A stretch of 64,000 nt of DNA from Phoenix dactylifera (lineage: Eukaryota; Streptophyta; Magnoliopsida; Arecales; Arecaceae), in NCBI RefSeq assembly GCF_009389715.1, contig NW_024067667.1:1744001-1808000 (forward strand), written 5' to 3'. Positions 14,001 through 24,559 of the stretch are shown here, piece after piece. The notes below the pieces were generated by a model, which saw only the letters and a list, made by a program, of their open reading frames with translations, did not search any database and was not told the DNA's origin. Position 1 is the first letter of the stretch. The number at the start of each line of letters is the position of its first letter. A program made the translations under genes and the position numbers.

Positions 14001-17000
14001 ATATGAGAAAGTCTTGAAAAAGAAGGTATATAGTTAACTTCTAACATTATAGCAGCAACAAACCCCAGTAAAAAAGGCCTACAACTGGTCCCCACTTTCC
14101 TTGTCCTTTTGACTGACCACCAATTTCCCCACAAAGTTTACCTATTAAAAGAAATTAGAAAGTATGGACTCTCATTGTCTGAACAGGAAAAAGAACAAAC
14201 AGGACTTAAAGGAAGTTTCAGCCACTCCAAATCCAGCCTCCTTTCCCTAAAGTTCCTTTTTCTTTTCTTATTAAAAAGGCCAGTTCTTTTGAACTAATGC
14301 CTGTGCAACCTCCATTAAGAAACTTGCAAACTGTGAAACTTCTAAAAACATGACATTTGTCCTATCATTTTGGATGAAATCCCCAATTCTTAGCATCACA
14401 AACCGAGGGGCAAGCTTCTGCACAAGCAAGTAAGGCCCTGGCAAGAATTGGGATCAACTTCTTTCCCTATTTAACGAAATAAAGGAGAAAGGGGAAGAGA
14501 GCGCCTTTTTCAAGGCGACCGTGAAAGTTATCCAAGAAGTAGAACGGTGGGGAGGGGGAAAAGGGGGGTCTATAATAGAAGCCCCCCCGGACGTAGCCTC
14601 TTCGGCGAACCGGGTTAACAAATAACGATCATTCTTAGGTTGAACCCTGATTCTTTTCGAATCTGGCAGTGCTGGTTCGAGTCCAGCTCGTTATAAGGCA
14701 GAAGAAATAGTTGTAAAGTGCCATAACATAGGCTATGAACTAAAATAAGTCTTCATTATCCAAAAAAACTAGTGTTGCCCAAGAAGACAACCTAAGAGGG
14801 GGGAGGGTGAATTGGGTTTTAATTAATTATTGACCAATTAAATAAAAGGTGAGTGATTAACTAAATCTATTGCAAGTAGATTAGTTATATCACTAGATGC
14901 AATGACCGAAGAGAGAGAAAGAGACAAAGACCAATACAAACACAGAGAGGTTTATAGTGGTTCGGAGCCAACACTTGCTCCTACGTCTACTTTCCAAGCC
15001 TCACTTGGGAGTTCACTATAATCCCTAAGATTACAGCCGGTTGTTTTCCAAGCTCACAACTAAACTTGTTGTTTTCACGAGATCACAATGAACTCGGTCG
15101 GTTTTGACAGGCTCACCGACTAGAACCAAACGATTGTTTTTCCGGGGTTACAATCAAACCCAGTTGGTTTTTCCCAGTTCACCAACCACAACCTTACACC
15201 GTTGGTTTTATCTTTGGCTTACCAATAAACCTTACAACCCTTGATTCAATCCCCTGATTGAGTCAAGTACAAAAAGCAAGAGTTTAAAGTTCACAAGTAG
15301 AGCTTCTGAAAAGCAAATATGAACAATATAAACAAGATTGAGTTAGAAGCCCTCAAACATATTTGAGATGAGGAAGAGGGGCTTCTCGATTTCTAAGTCT
15401 CCTCTTGAATGAACCAGAGGATGGGGAACAGTGGTAGAGCTTTTAATGCGAAGGAAGCCTTTTTGATTTTAGTTGAATGCACTTCTCCCTTCTTTTGCTT
15501 GGACTCGCTCTTGAGATGCTTTTGGTGGTTGAAAAACTTTAATGCTCAAGTGGAATAACTCTCTTGTTTTCTACTACTGTTCACTCTGGCTATTTAAGTG
15601 ATCCCCTTTGAAAAATAGCCGTTAGAGACTGATTTGGAGCCGTTCTGACCCATCTGCACAATCTGATAATGTATCCGTTGGGATCGAAGTCGACTCGCGC
15701 GATCTGGAGTCGACTTGGCTATTACTGGAGTCGACTCGCGCTATACTGGAGACGACTTGGCCACTGTTTCAAATTTGAATTAAAGTGCATGCCTTATCCT
15801 GGAGTCGACTCGGACCAAACTGGAGTCGACTCGCCAACATCTGGAGACGACTAGGGTACTTAGGGGTCGGCTCATTCTCAAAAATCTAGAAAACCCATTT
15901 TCTGTTTTTTTTCCTCGAGTCGACTCGGGTTAACTTGGAGTCGACTCGACTGACTTGAGAGGCGACTCGAGATCTTCTGAAGACGTCTCGCTCTCAGAGA
16001 CTAAAAATTGATTCTCTGTCTTTTTGAACATATCTGCCTCGGAGTCGACTCGGGCCTTGTTGGAGTCGACTCGGCTAATTTGGGAGCCGACTCTGGATCC
16101 ATTGGAGACGACTCGATATCAGGTCTTCAAAAATCAATTCTCTACCGTTTTCACTGTGTTCTTCTGGGAGTCAACTCGAGACCATTTGGAGTCAACTCTC
16201 CAAGCATCGGAGTCGACTCGCAATCTTTTTGAGTCGACTCACTCTTAGGGTCGAAAATCCAACGTTCTGTCTTTCTGTCTGTTCTCAGTGGAATCGACTC
16301 GGGACTATCTGGAGTCGACTCGCCAAGCACCGGAGTCGACTTGCAAGCTTTTGGAGTAGACTCGCTCTCAGGGTCGAAAATCCATCGTTCTGTCTTTCTG
16401 TCTGTTCTCAGTCGGAGTCGACTCGCAGAGTCCCGGAGTCGACTCGCAGAGTTCCGGAGTCGACTCGAGCTTGTGCCAGAAACTTCAAGTATCCCGGAGT
16501 CGACTCGCAGAGTCCAGGAGTCGACTCGTGATGCAGACTTTGGTTCAGACCGAGTTCAATACTTAACCAAAAGACTCTGAACTAAAGCTTAAGGCACTTA
16601 GACAGAATTTAATAAAGATTTCCGTGAAACACTAGATTGAATTCATTAGAACAACATAAAACATACTCAAGTGCTTTGAACTCATCAAAATCAACTAGGG
16701 AAATATTCAATCACTCCACAACTAGCATTTAACCCATGCGATACCCGGGTTACCATTTTTTCTCCTTTTTTCCAACTATTCTTGAAATGTAATATAGCAA
16801 TGTAAGTTATGTAACAAATTAATATAAATAGGTCTCAAGAACTAAATTTTTGTCATACATTAAGCAATAAACTTTAATGATTGCTGAACAGAAACTCTAA
16901 TAATTAATATCAACGCTTATTAATACTAGCTTCCATATGGCGAATAGAGAACTTTATACAAGCCGAGCATCCATGCAAAAACTCCCATCATTAATATTAA

Positions 17001-20000
17001 TGTCGTTATCATCAACCCCGCGTGATATGCAAGATAAGGTTTTCTTCTCCTTTTCAACTACTTTTGAAATGCGATAGAAATGTAATAAATTATAATAAAT
17101 AGAAGGCTTTGATAGCCAAATTTTTGTTGCATATAAGCAATTAACTTTAATGATAGTTGAACAGAAACTCCTATCATTAATATTGATATCACTAATACCG
17201 GCATCTTCATAGCGAATAGAGAACTCCGCACAAGCTGAGCTTTTGTGGAAAAATTCTCATCATTAATAACGACATCACTAATACCAACCCGTCCGATGCA
17301 CAGGGTAAAGTTTTCTTATTTTTCTGACTGTTCTTAAAATGCTATGTAAAAATATAGCAAATATAAACTACAAGGCTACAATAAACAAATTTCTGTCACA
17401 CATTAAGTAGTGAACTTTAATGATGGCGAGCAGAAACACCTATCTAAGGCTACAAATGGGTCGAATTGACTCGTGACCCGACCCTACCCACTTAGACCTG
17501 ATACCACCCGATTTAAAAGACCCATGGGGCCGAGTTGGGTTCTAAAATTGGACCCATTCTATTTTTAGCTCGGATCTAAGTTTGCTAAATTCTGATCCGA
17601 TCCGATTCGACCCGATCTGTTTGATTTTTGGGGCAATTTTAGGTTTCCTACCCTACGACCCGAACCTGATACACTGTTAGGATCCGCAAGGGTGCATAAG
17701 GGTCTCTAACTCTCTTTCCTCTAATCTCTTCTTGTGTTTGAGGATGAGAGAAATGGAAGAGACTGCCTTTTGTGTACTGTTGAATGGCATGAATTTTACA
17801 TTCAGGCTTAGATTGATTACATTAAATGGAAACACTATTCCCCCATGAAGGAAGTTCAAACTAATGAAGGCAAAATAGAGTATAATTTTGCCATGTGGAA
17901 AAAGATGGATTCATGATGAGTCCTTTATAGCTATTGAACTTTGTCATGTATTATTATCAAAACTATATTCCTCATCTTGGCCCATGCATGCTTTGTAAGT
18001 AATATGTTTAGAAAAAATAATAGCAGATGCATTCTAACAAATTCAGAAGATACCATTGTTGAATAAAAAGGATTAACATAGATGTAATTTTCTACTCAAA
18101 AAAAAGTATTGCATATATGAACAATTTTTATTTTTTGTGGAGCTAATAAGGTTGAGCCTATCATTATTAGGTTAGTTTGTAATGGCATCAATCCTTAATG
18201 CTTAGGCACTTTCACTTGTATGGTCCTACATAATCTGCTTTCTGTAGTTTTCACACATTGCAAAAGAAACAAAGTACAGAGAATGACAAGTACAGGGATT
18301 GAACCCGGACCGGATCTGGAACAAATTTTTTTGGGTTGGGGATGGGTTATATAGGGACCCAACCCGAATGACCCATTGGGTCAAAAATTAGCCATGGACT
18401 TGATCTGACCCAACCCGATCTTCTATTGGGTTAGAATGAATGGGGATCCCTATCAATATCAAAATGAAGATTCTTATATAAGAAATCCTTTCTTTCCATA
18501 GATGTATCTGGTCTGAGACGGTACGACCATGAAAAAAAAAAGGCCCAACGCTTCTAGAGTTCGCTGCTTTTCCCAGGCCGGAGAAGGGCAACTACTGATT
18601 GATCGCCTTTGTTTGATATGTGTTCAATTCAGTACAATACAAACTACAACTACACCAAAGCGGAAGGGTCTAAGTCCAACATTAAGATCCAACCAAGGAA
18701 CCGGGTTGGGTCGAGGCCACTCATGACTCGGTCCAACCTGAACCATTTGCACTCCTACTCCTATCAAATATCTAAATTGATATCATAATATTAGTTTAGA
18801 TAATTATAATACTTATATATTTTAGTTACATAGTACTCTCAAGTATAAATTATATCAATGCTATAAGTATCATCGATGCTTAATATTAGTAATAGTAAGA
18901 TACTCCATTATCTATCACCTATACTCATTTATCATTAACGGGACAGATAACATAATACTCACTTACAACAAATATCTAATACTCACTTATAACAAATATC
19001 TGTTAGTAAGTAATCATTGAAGGCCTATCTTTCTTTTCTATCAGTTATAAGAGCCCTACTTATTATCCAAAATAAGGAACCATATGGTATTTTTAATATG
19101 GCGACCATATGGCAAATGGATAGCTCAGCTTGATAAATTTTCATTTCACATTACGAAATATGAGTAAATCACATTCACATTTTTTTTCTTTTCTTAGTAT
19201 GTTTCCCTCATATAGACACAACTATGACAATTTATTTACTAATGTATAAATCTCTAAATCCTCTTTCAATAGATCACCAAAGATTATTAATCTTCATATC
19301 GATATGGGTTGTTTCAATTCAAGTGCTTGTTTCATAGCAGAGTCATACCTTGGAAATCGGCTATTTAACCTAATATGTGTCCAATGTCAAAAGACGTATA
19401 AGCCAAAAGACAACAAAACATAGAGCTGTTCAATTAACGTACTAAAGCATATCAAAATACCGGCCTCATGCAATACATGAGGTACGATTTTTATCTCCTT
19501 TTTAGAAGTATTCTTGAAATGCAATATAGTAATATAACAAAATATAATAAATATAAGGCTTTTCTGCTGCACATTAAGCTAGGAACTTTAATGATAGCCA
19601 AGCAGAAACTTTCATCAAATATCTAAACCAATAATGGTAATATTAGTTTAGAATTTAGATAAGTATAATAGTTATCGATTTTAGTTAGATAATATTTTCA
19701 AGTACCAATTATACACATATTAATTATATAAGTATAACATACTTATATAATTGATACTTAATATTGATAATAGTAAGATACTCTATTATCCGCCACCAAG
19801 GTTTGTCGTACCGATTAGCACCATATCGTACCAAATACCATACCAAGCATACCATACCATTACCAAACCAGTATGTGGTACCATACCATTCGACACTTGG
19901 TATGTCGAATCTTACTGTACCATACCACGTACCAATACTAAAATAGGATGGTACTGGTATAAGGTCCGGTACCAAGACGGTGAATCTTATTTGTCACTTA

Positions 20001-23000
20001 TACTCACTTATCATTAAGGGTACAAATAATATAATATTGATATATAATAGATATCTATTAATAAGTGATCACTAAAGGCCTATGTTTCTCTGGTATCAGC
20101 TATAAGAGCAAATAACAATTGTTATGTGCCGCAAAATATATTATTTTATTAATTAGGTACTTAAGTTGTACTTATGATGACTACTACAATAGTAATAGAT
20201 ACTTATAAAAAAAATAGTGATAGTACTTTTTAATCACCTTTCACTTAAAAAATATTATTTCTCAAATTATACAATCTTCTTTAGAAGAAAATTGATGCAA
20301 AGAAATTGAACTTTGAATAAATATTTAATTAATAAATGATGCAAATGAATATAATGGTTGTTATTGACATTAGAACCAACTATTATACAATAAAAATGTG
20401 TTATAAGAGATTCATTCATTATAAATAAGATTTTTATTTAACAAGAGGGAAGATATTAAGATTTTTTAAACTTATTAAGAGAAAAAATTGATGAATATAA
20501 TCAGTTCTCACCAAAAGTAGAGAGTTTGATGAATGACTATAGTCATTATATATATATAACAGACTATGCAAAATAAAGAACTATAATAAATAAGAGCCTT
20601 GATTATTATCCAAAATAACAAACCATATTAATGATATTCAAGGTTCGCCATCTCAGTACCGGACCCTGTACTGGTGCCACACTAGCACAGTGTCACAATA
20701 GTACGAAATTTTTTCAGCATACTGAGGTCGGTACGCCACCCATAGCGGTACCGGTACCGAACTAGTACGGTATGATGCGGTACACTCTGTACTGCTTGGT
20801 ATTAATAACATTATAAATGTCCACATGGTGGATGGAGAGCTTAGCACAAGCTAAGCCTCTATTTTAGTTATATAATAGATAATAGATTGCAAAAGATTGA
20901 AAACTAGTAATCTCACTCCTATTCCTCTCACAAATAAAACCTAAACAATGCAAAATGAAATTCTAACCCTCCTAAGCACTTAAAAAGTTTTAAACATAAA
21001 GCCTTACCCTCATAAGCACTATAGTTATCAGCTAAAACCATCCTAGCAGTTGAATATAAAGCCTTTTTTTAATCTTCAAGCTCCTACTCTCTTGCGCATG
21101 GTTCGTTGTATCGCCCGTTTGGGACGTATTGAACTATGCTAAGGGAGAACCGGGACGGTTTCCCCTTTCGATTCAAAACAGGGCACGATCCGCTCTAAAT
21201 CAGATGGTTCGGAGCAATCCCAAGGCAAACCAGGCGGTGCACCTTGATTTGGCCCAATTCGCCTAACCCCCCAAGGTCTACCCACCATAGAGCTTGGCAA
21301 GCATGGACATATTAAACAACCTTCTGTGAAATGCCATATCTCTTGTTTGATGTATCTATTGAAAGGTGTCAATGAATTGGTGATACTTTGATCGGTCCTA
21401 AACAATGTTATAATTAGAAATCATGATATATAAATTTGTATATTTGCTAATTTTCATTATATGTAAATGTGTTAGCATCAAAAATGGTGGAAAAGACACT
21501 ATTATTGTAGGATGCATGTTGTCTTTTATACACTACAAAAAATCTGAAAGGTTGGTATTACAAATTTCGCCAATGGTAGTTTTATTGAAATATTTAAAAT
21601 CATGAGTGATGTCTGAATTAATTGTTCACAAGTAATTAACACTTGCACTTTGTGAATTTTATGTAGATGATGAACCATCTAAATACATATTACTTTTAAT
21701 AAATTTCTATTATATAATTAAGACATGTATTTATTCAAAGTTATTTTTTAACATGTCCATGCATTGCTGTACCTATTATCAAATAGAAAATTAGAAACTC
21801 ATATACATGCTCCAATCTGACTCTTATATTCTTTTCCAAGCCACACTAATAGAATCACCTATGACCTGTTTATCAAGTTTGCATCTAGCACTACAACCAT
21901 GGTACTTTTAGTGCTATAGGTAAAACTTTGCCCTTTAATCAATAGCCAATGCATATTATTGTTTAGTTACCATCTTCCAGCTAAATATCCTATTTAGAGC
22001 TCCTTGCTCTGTTAGCTACATAACTATCCATCTGAATTTCTATTTACAGCTTTGCTACAACTAGTGGCTTATGCAGATCATCACCTCAAGTTTCTACTGC
22101 AAAAAAAAACACATCTGGATTCATCATCAAATAGTGAATCATGATCCCATGTGTTGATTCACTTATCTGTTCCGAACCTAGGATAAAGGCATCATGCTTT
22201 CTTTTATTTTCTCTCCTGCTAATAGCATGTTACCTGCATTATACACAATATGAAACCAATGATGGCATGGCATTCACCATCAAGTTAACGTACATAAAAG
22301 GAACAGACATGGACAATAACTAGCCCTAACTATAAAGCCTATCCCAACTAAAAGAAAAAGATATAAGAAAAAGAGAAACAAACTAAAACATTTGGTGTTT
22401 GGGCTACTTGCTTTTTAAGTTGAAAATAGAGATCTTTTGGAAAACTAAACATGATTTTGACTCTTCCATGTAGTGTCATTTCAAAATAAAAAAGGCACTA
22501 AGTTGTTGCTAAGACATAAACTAAAAACAAATATATTGGACTTCACAAAGAAATCTAACTAATCTAGCACAATATAGAATTCAGCACAAGATGAAACAAA
22601 CATAGAGAGCTACAATTTTAAGGCTAGACAACTTACTTTTTATTCACTAAATATCATTTTAAAATATTATTACTGCCCAATTTTTTTTAGTTTTTACTTA
22701 GAAGCATAATGCACCTAAAGCATGTCCAGATAATCAACAGTATAAGGGGCTTTGGGGGTGGGGGGGGGGCAGTGGCACTTGTGACAAAAACCCAAGTTGA
22801 CCAATACTGTAGTGTATTACTAGGGTCCAAAAACCCTTGTGACAGAAAAATTATCAGATGCCAAACTATGATAAGGAGTGGCACTTTTTAGTCATCTTAT
22901 CAATTAAAGACTGCTACCTAAAGATTCACACTAAATTTAACAAGCATCAAGCAAACAAAATCTCAGTCTATAATCCATCAAGAGCAGTAAAAGTGTATTA

Positions 23001-24421
23001 GTAGAAGTAGATGTACATGATATTGCATTTACTTACACTATAATTTCATTATAATTGTGTGATTATTTTTAAAAGGAATATTTTATATAGTATTGCTGGC
23101 TTTGAAAGTGGGATTCTCCACTCGCCCCAAAGCTTCAATATGTACTATACATCCATGGGTTAAAATAATTTGCAAAGATAAATTCAGTTAAATGACAAAC
23201 CTCCATGGCTGCAGCATTACATAAAAGCAAAGTCACGAGAAGTTGGTGCTGCTTTTGAACAACAGGAAGGATGGTAGCTGTGAGAAGGGACAAACAGAGT
23301 GACAGCAGTAAGAAGAGACAGAAATCTGATTAACAAAAAAGGACCCAACCAATAAAGTGAAACTATGCAGCACAGCATTCACTAGCAGCATTCGTTATCA
23401 TGTAGCTTGCCAACAGTCTTATCATAGCAAGATATCCGATGTAATGACTGACGAGCTAAAAATGCAATCAAAGAACAAATCAAATCATACTTTGTGAATA
23501 TGAGAGACTACAAGACATCACAGATCAAATTGCAAATGTCTAACCAAAAGAGCATTCATCGCAATCGGATCGATTCAAATGAAAACATATTTAATCTAAT
23601 ATAAAACCACATATTCAACCACAGAACTCAAATTCTCAACTATTCCATACTTCCAAATCCGTTTACACTTATCGAGATTCTAAAAACAGAAATAAATAAA
23701 TGAAAAATTAGCTTTTACCGTAATGGACACAGACTTAGCCATGAAATGAAAATCAAGAAAGAGCATATAATTCCTCCAAAAATCTTCAAAATTAAATAGA
23801 AATGGAGAAGAACAGGAGCAGAACTCGCTGATCCAAGAACCAATCAAGATCCTGATCGTTAAAAAAAAAAATCAAAATCAAAATATCCTCCTTCGCGAGA
23901 GCTTCTTTACCAAGATTTTAACAACTGAGCCGAATCGCTCCACATAATTATCATCATCAAAATGATCAAAACAGAGCTCGAGATATCTCCAATCCAGACC
24001 AGCTAAAGCTAGAAGAATAAAACAGAGCAAAGAAAAGCTCAAGATTTCCACAATCCAAATCAGCTGAGAGCCAAAAAGGAGGAGGAGGAGGCATCACCGC
24101 TACATCGAAGAATCAAGAATCAAGAATCATAACCAGACCTGCCTGCTTCTTCTCGGTGGGGGTGCCGCTGCGCTGGAGGATCTCGAGCTCGACGAGGCCG
24201 AGCGACATGAGCCCCAGTGTGAGCCCGGACATGATCCCGGCGAAGAGAACCAGGAGGCACGAGATCCCCGCGTAGGCGTACCAATTCAGCGACCCGAACG
24301 GGATGTCCTCCCTCTCCAGCACCACCACCGTCCCCCCTCCGCCGCCTCCACCGGCAGCGGGGGCTCCCATCCCCGCCGATATCACCATCCTCGCCACCGC
24401 GAGGGCGCTCACCGCATGCAT
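4336..24421 (-). CDS. DUF21 and CBS-domain membrane protein (CNNM/CorC-type, plant MGR-like)
   Basis: Thirteen exons, read by eye with GT-AG borders: 24139-24421, 23201-23277, 10933-11016, 10710-10823, 9667-9753, 9464-9535, 6968-7035, 6558-6645, 6356-6429, 5908-6283, 5462-5508, 4823-4904, 4336-4458. They total 1575 nt, and all phases join to give 524 aa. Residues 1-40 are a Gly-rich leader. The DUF21 transmembrane domain runs from about 46 to 225 (first helix in [20 protein letters not shown], then [20 protein letters not shown]). A CBS pair spans about 240-450 ([31 protein letters not shown]), split by a charged insert at about 335-415. The tail is Ala/Ser/Gln-rich. CNNM/CorC proteins handle Mg2+; plant relatives (MGR group) are reported as magnesium transporters at tonoplast, plastid or plasma membrane. 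I chose ATG 24421 because the frame upstream offers only TTG. Length and domains match the plant family, and no lesion is visible. The particular paralogue is not resolved. Confidence 0.93.
4964..5014. repeat. (AT)n microsatellite in intron 11
   Basis: About 50 bp of uninterrupted AT dinucleotides, followed by a GA-rich stretch to about 5043. It directly abuts the foldback MITE. Confidence 0.95.
5044..5407. mobile_element. Full-length palindromic (foldback) MITE in intron 11
   Basis: The two halves are imperfect inverted copies of each other. The left arm begins CACTTGAGATCTTCACTC and the reverse complement of the right end reads CACTCAAGTGGATCTTCATTC. The similarity continues inward through TCTAGATT, GTGATCTACTA and ATGATTTGA to a centre near 5225. 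Arms are about 180 bp and there is no coding capacity. The left edge sits in GA/AT repeat sequence, so I cannot define a target duplication. Confidence 0.8.
7700..8104. repeat. Two-copy tandem duplication, about 203 bp, in intron 6
   Basis: The stretch from about 7700 is repeated from about 7903. Shared landmarks are TTTGGTTGAAAAAACTAA, ACTTGATTATTA, GTTTCATTTAAGAG and AATTGATACCATATTT. The copies differ by many substitutions, so the duplication is old. Confidence 0.8.
8461..8690. repeat. Two-copy tandem duplication, about 117 bp, in intron 6
   Basis: AAGTTGTTCATAATGATCTTT near 8463 recurs as AAGTTGTCTACGATGATTTTT near 8580. Both copies continue through ACTAAAAGATGA and AACAAATGCTA to GAGCAGAG. 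Confidence 0.75.
11333..11557. mobile_element. GGTACC-rich MITE copy
   Basis: About 220 bp built from inverted, short-period variants of GGTACGGTATGG and CAGTACGCC, with ends resembling CAAGGT(T/C)TGTCGTACTG in opposite orientation. The same family recurs at 12525, 19797 and 20640. Confidence 0.6.
12525..12645. mobile_element. GGTACC-rich MITE fragment
   Basis: Short member of the same family (GATACGGATATGTCGAATCGG, CATACCGGGCGTACCG, ending GACGGCATACCTTGC). Truncated relative to the 11333 copy. Confidence 0.5.
14622..14694 (+). tRNA. Degenerate tRNA-like sequence, possibly organelle-derived
   Basis: A 73-nt block has a perfect 7-bp acceptor stem (ATAACGA with TCGTTAT) and a perfect T arm (GCTGG, loop TTCGAGT, CCAGC) abutting it. 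The D arm pairs in three of four positions and has a GG in the loop. The best anticodon loop is CTTTTCG (anticodon TTT, Lys-like) on a stem with one mismatch, and nucleotide 37 would be an atypical C. The GC-rich flank 14430-14620 reads unlike the surrounding intron, which would suit an inserted mitochondrial or plastid fragment. I cannot match it to a known organellar tRNA, so function is doubtful. Confidence 0.35.
14773..16720. mobile_element. Solo LTR of a SIRE-like Copia retrotransposon
   Basis: The element starts TGTTGCCCAAG and ends CTCCACA, giving the TG...CA ends of an LTR, and is flanked by the 5-bp direct repeat ACTAG (14768-14772 and 16721-16725). No internal gag-pol is present, so this is a solo LTR of 1948 bp left by LTR-LTR recombination. 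The 5' part (GTGAATTGGGTTTTAA, then TTTATAGTGGTTCGG near 14952) is shared with the Copia LTR fragment at 48249 and is typical of SIRE/Maximus-type LTRs. It carries the palindrome array described separately. Confidence 0.85.
15686..16528. repeat. Higher-order array of GGAGTCGACTCG palindromes
   Basis: Seven blocks, each of about four variants of GGAGTCGACTCG (core GAGTCGACTC is a 10-bp palindrome). Within blocks, start-to-start spacing is 20-21 bp; for example 15916/15937/15958/15979, 16041/16062/16083/16104, 16167/16188/16209/16230 and 16290/16311/16332/16353. Block starts are about 115-126 bp apart (15686, 15801, 15916, 16041, 16167, 16290, 16414). The spacers between the last blocks share a motif near GTTCTGTCTTTCTGTCTG. 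The last block continues irregularly to 16517. About 29 sites in total. Confidence 0.92.
16731..17450. repeat. Tandem repeats of about 275 bp in intron 2
   Basis: Units begin near 16731, 17014 and 17285. Each has a phrase like ...TGCGATACCCGGGTTA or TGATATGCAAGATAAGG, then ATTCTTGAAATG, ATTAAGCAATAAACTTTAATGAT and GAACAGAAACTC. A fourth, separated copy lies at about 19455-19620. Confidence 0.75.
17450..18757. mobile_element. DNA element with inverted CAAATGGGTCGGGTC-type ends
   Basis: The left end reads GGCTACAAATGGGTCGAATTG; the reverse complement of the right end reads GAGTGCAAATGGTTCAGGTTG. Inside each end are many GACCCGACCC-type repeats (17480-17670, 18360-18430). The element splits the 275-bp repeat series. 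It has no transposase frame. The target duplication is unclear, with only a weak CCTATC match outside the ends. A related element lies at 26578. Confidence 0.5.
19797..19985. mobile_element. GGTACC-rich MITE copy with matching empty site
   Basis: Starts CCAAGGTTTGTCGTACCG and ends GGTACCAAGACGGTGAATC, inverted copies of each other. The duplicated intron block at 18915-18940 lacks it, so the comparison shows directly that about 190 bp was inserted. Confidence 0.75.
20640..20802. mobile_element. GGTACC-rich MITE copy with matching empty site
   Basis: Starts AAGGTTCGCCATCTCAGTACC, contains GCGGTACCGGTACCGAAC, and ends GTACTGCTTGGTATT. The related block near 19080-19110 lacks the insert. Confidence 0.65.
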
Positions 24422-24514
24422 CGCTCCGATCAACCCAACCCAATCCCCACAACCAAATCTCCGAATCCTAATCCTTGATTTAGATTTGAAGAAAATATAT
24501 ATATTTATTTATGA

Positions 24515-24521
24515 TTATATA
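24515..24521 (-). promoter_or_regulatory. Possible TATA box of the DUF21/CBS gene
   Basis: TATATAA on the minus strand, about 95 bp upstream of the chosen ATG. The sequence around it is AT-rich, so chance is a real alternative. Confidence 0.35.
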
Positions 24522-24559
24522 AAATTGTTTCTGAGGGTACTCGCGGCTTAGGTTTAAAC

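Larger units (their letters stand above)
18768..20870. repeat. Duplicated block in intron 2, split by MITE insertions
   Basis: 18768-19110 (ATATTAGTTTAGATAA, GTAAGATACTCCATTATC, CACCTATACTCATTTATCATTAA, AAGGCCTATCTTTC) recurs at 19615-20110. The later copy is interrupted at 19797-19985 by a GGTACC MITE. The following phrase TTATTATCCAAAATAA...CCATAT (19070-19130) recurs at 20597 with a second MITE inside. Together with the 275-bp units this makes a larger composite repeat. Confidence 0.7.
11017..23200 (-). other. Intron 2 of the DUF21/CBS gene, 12.2 kb
   Basis: Bounded by the exon 2 donor (GAG|GTTTGTC on the minus strand, 23200) and the exon 3 acceptor (CAG|GCTCTT, 11017). Most of the gene's length is this intron. 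It contains the tRNA-like sequence, solo LTR, palindrome array and MITEs listed separately. From 12650 to 14430 and from 20871 to 23190 I see no structured feature, only AT-rich sequence with short open frames of no recognisable identity. Confidence 0.85.

Noticed and set aside
15686..16528. CRISPR-like array
   Set aside because: Repeats are 12 bp with 9-bp gaps and similar spacers, inside an LTR of a plant genome. No cas genes.
15669..16580. Overlapping open frames with repeated ESTR/VDS or RLA phrases
   Set aside because: They are translations of the GAGTCGACTC array in several frames, not a protein.
24120..24452. Alternative minus-strand frame over exon 1 of the DUF21/CBS gene
   Set aside because: Arg-rich shadow frame; the chosen frame continues correctly through twelve splice junctions.
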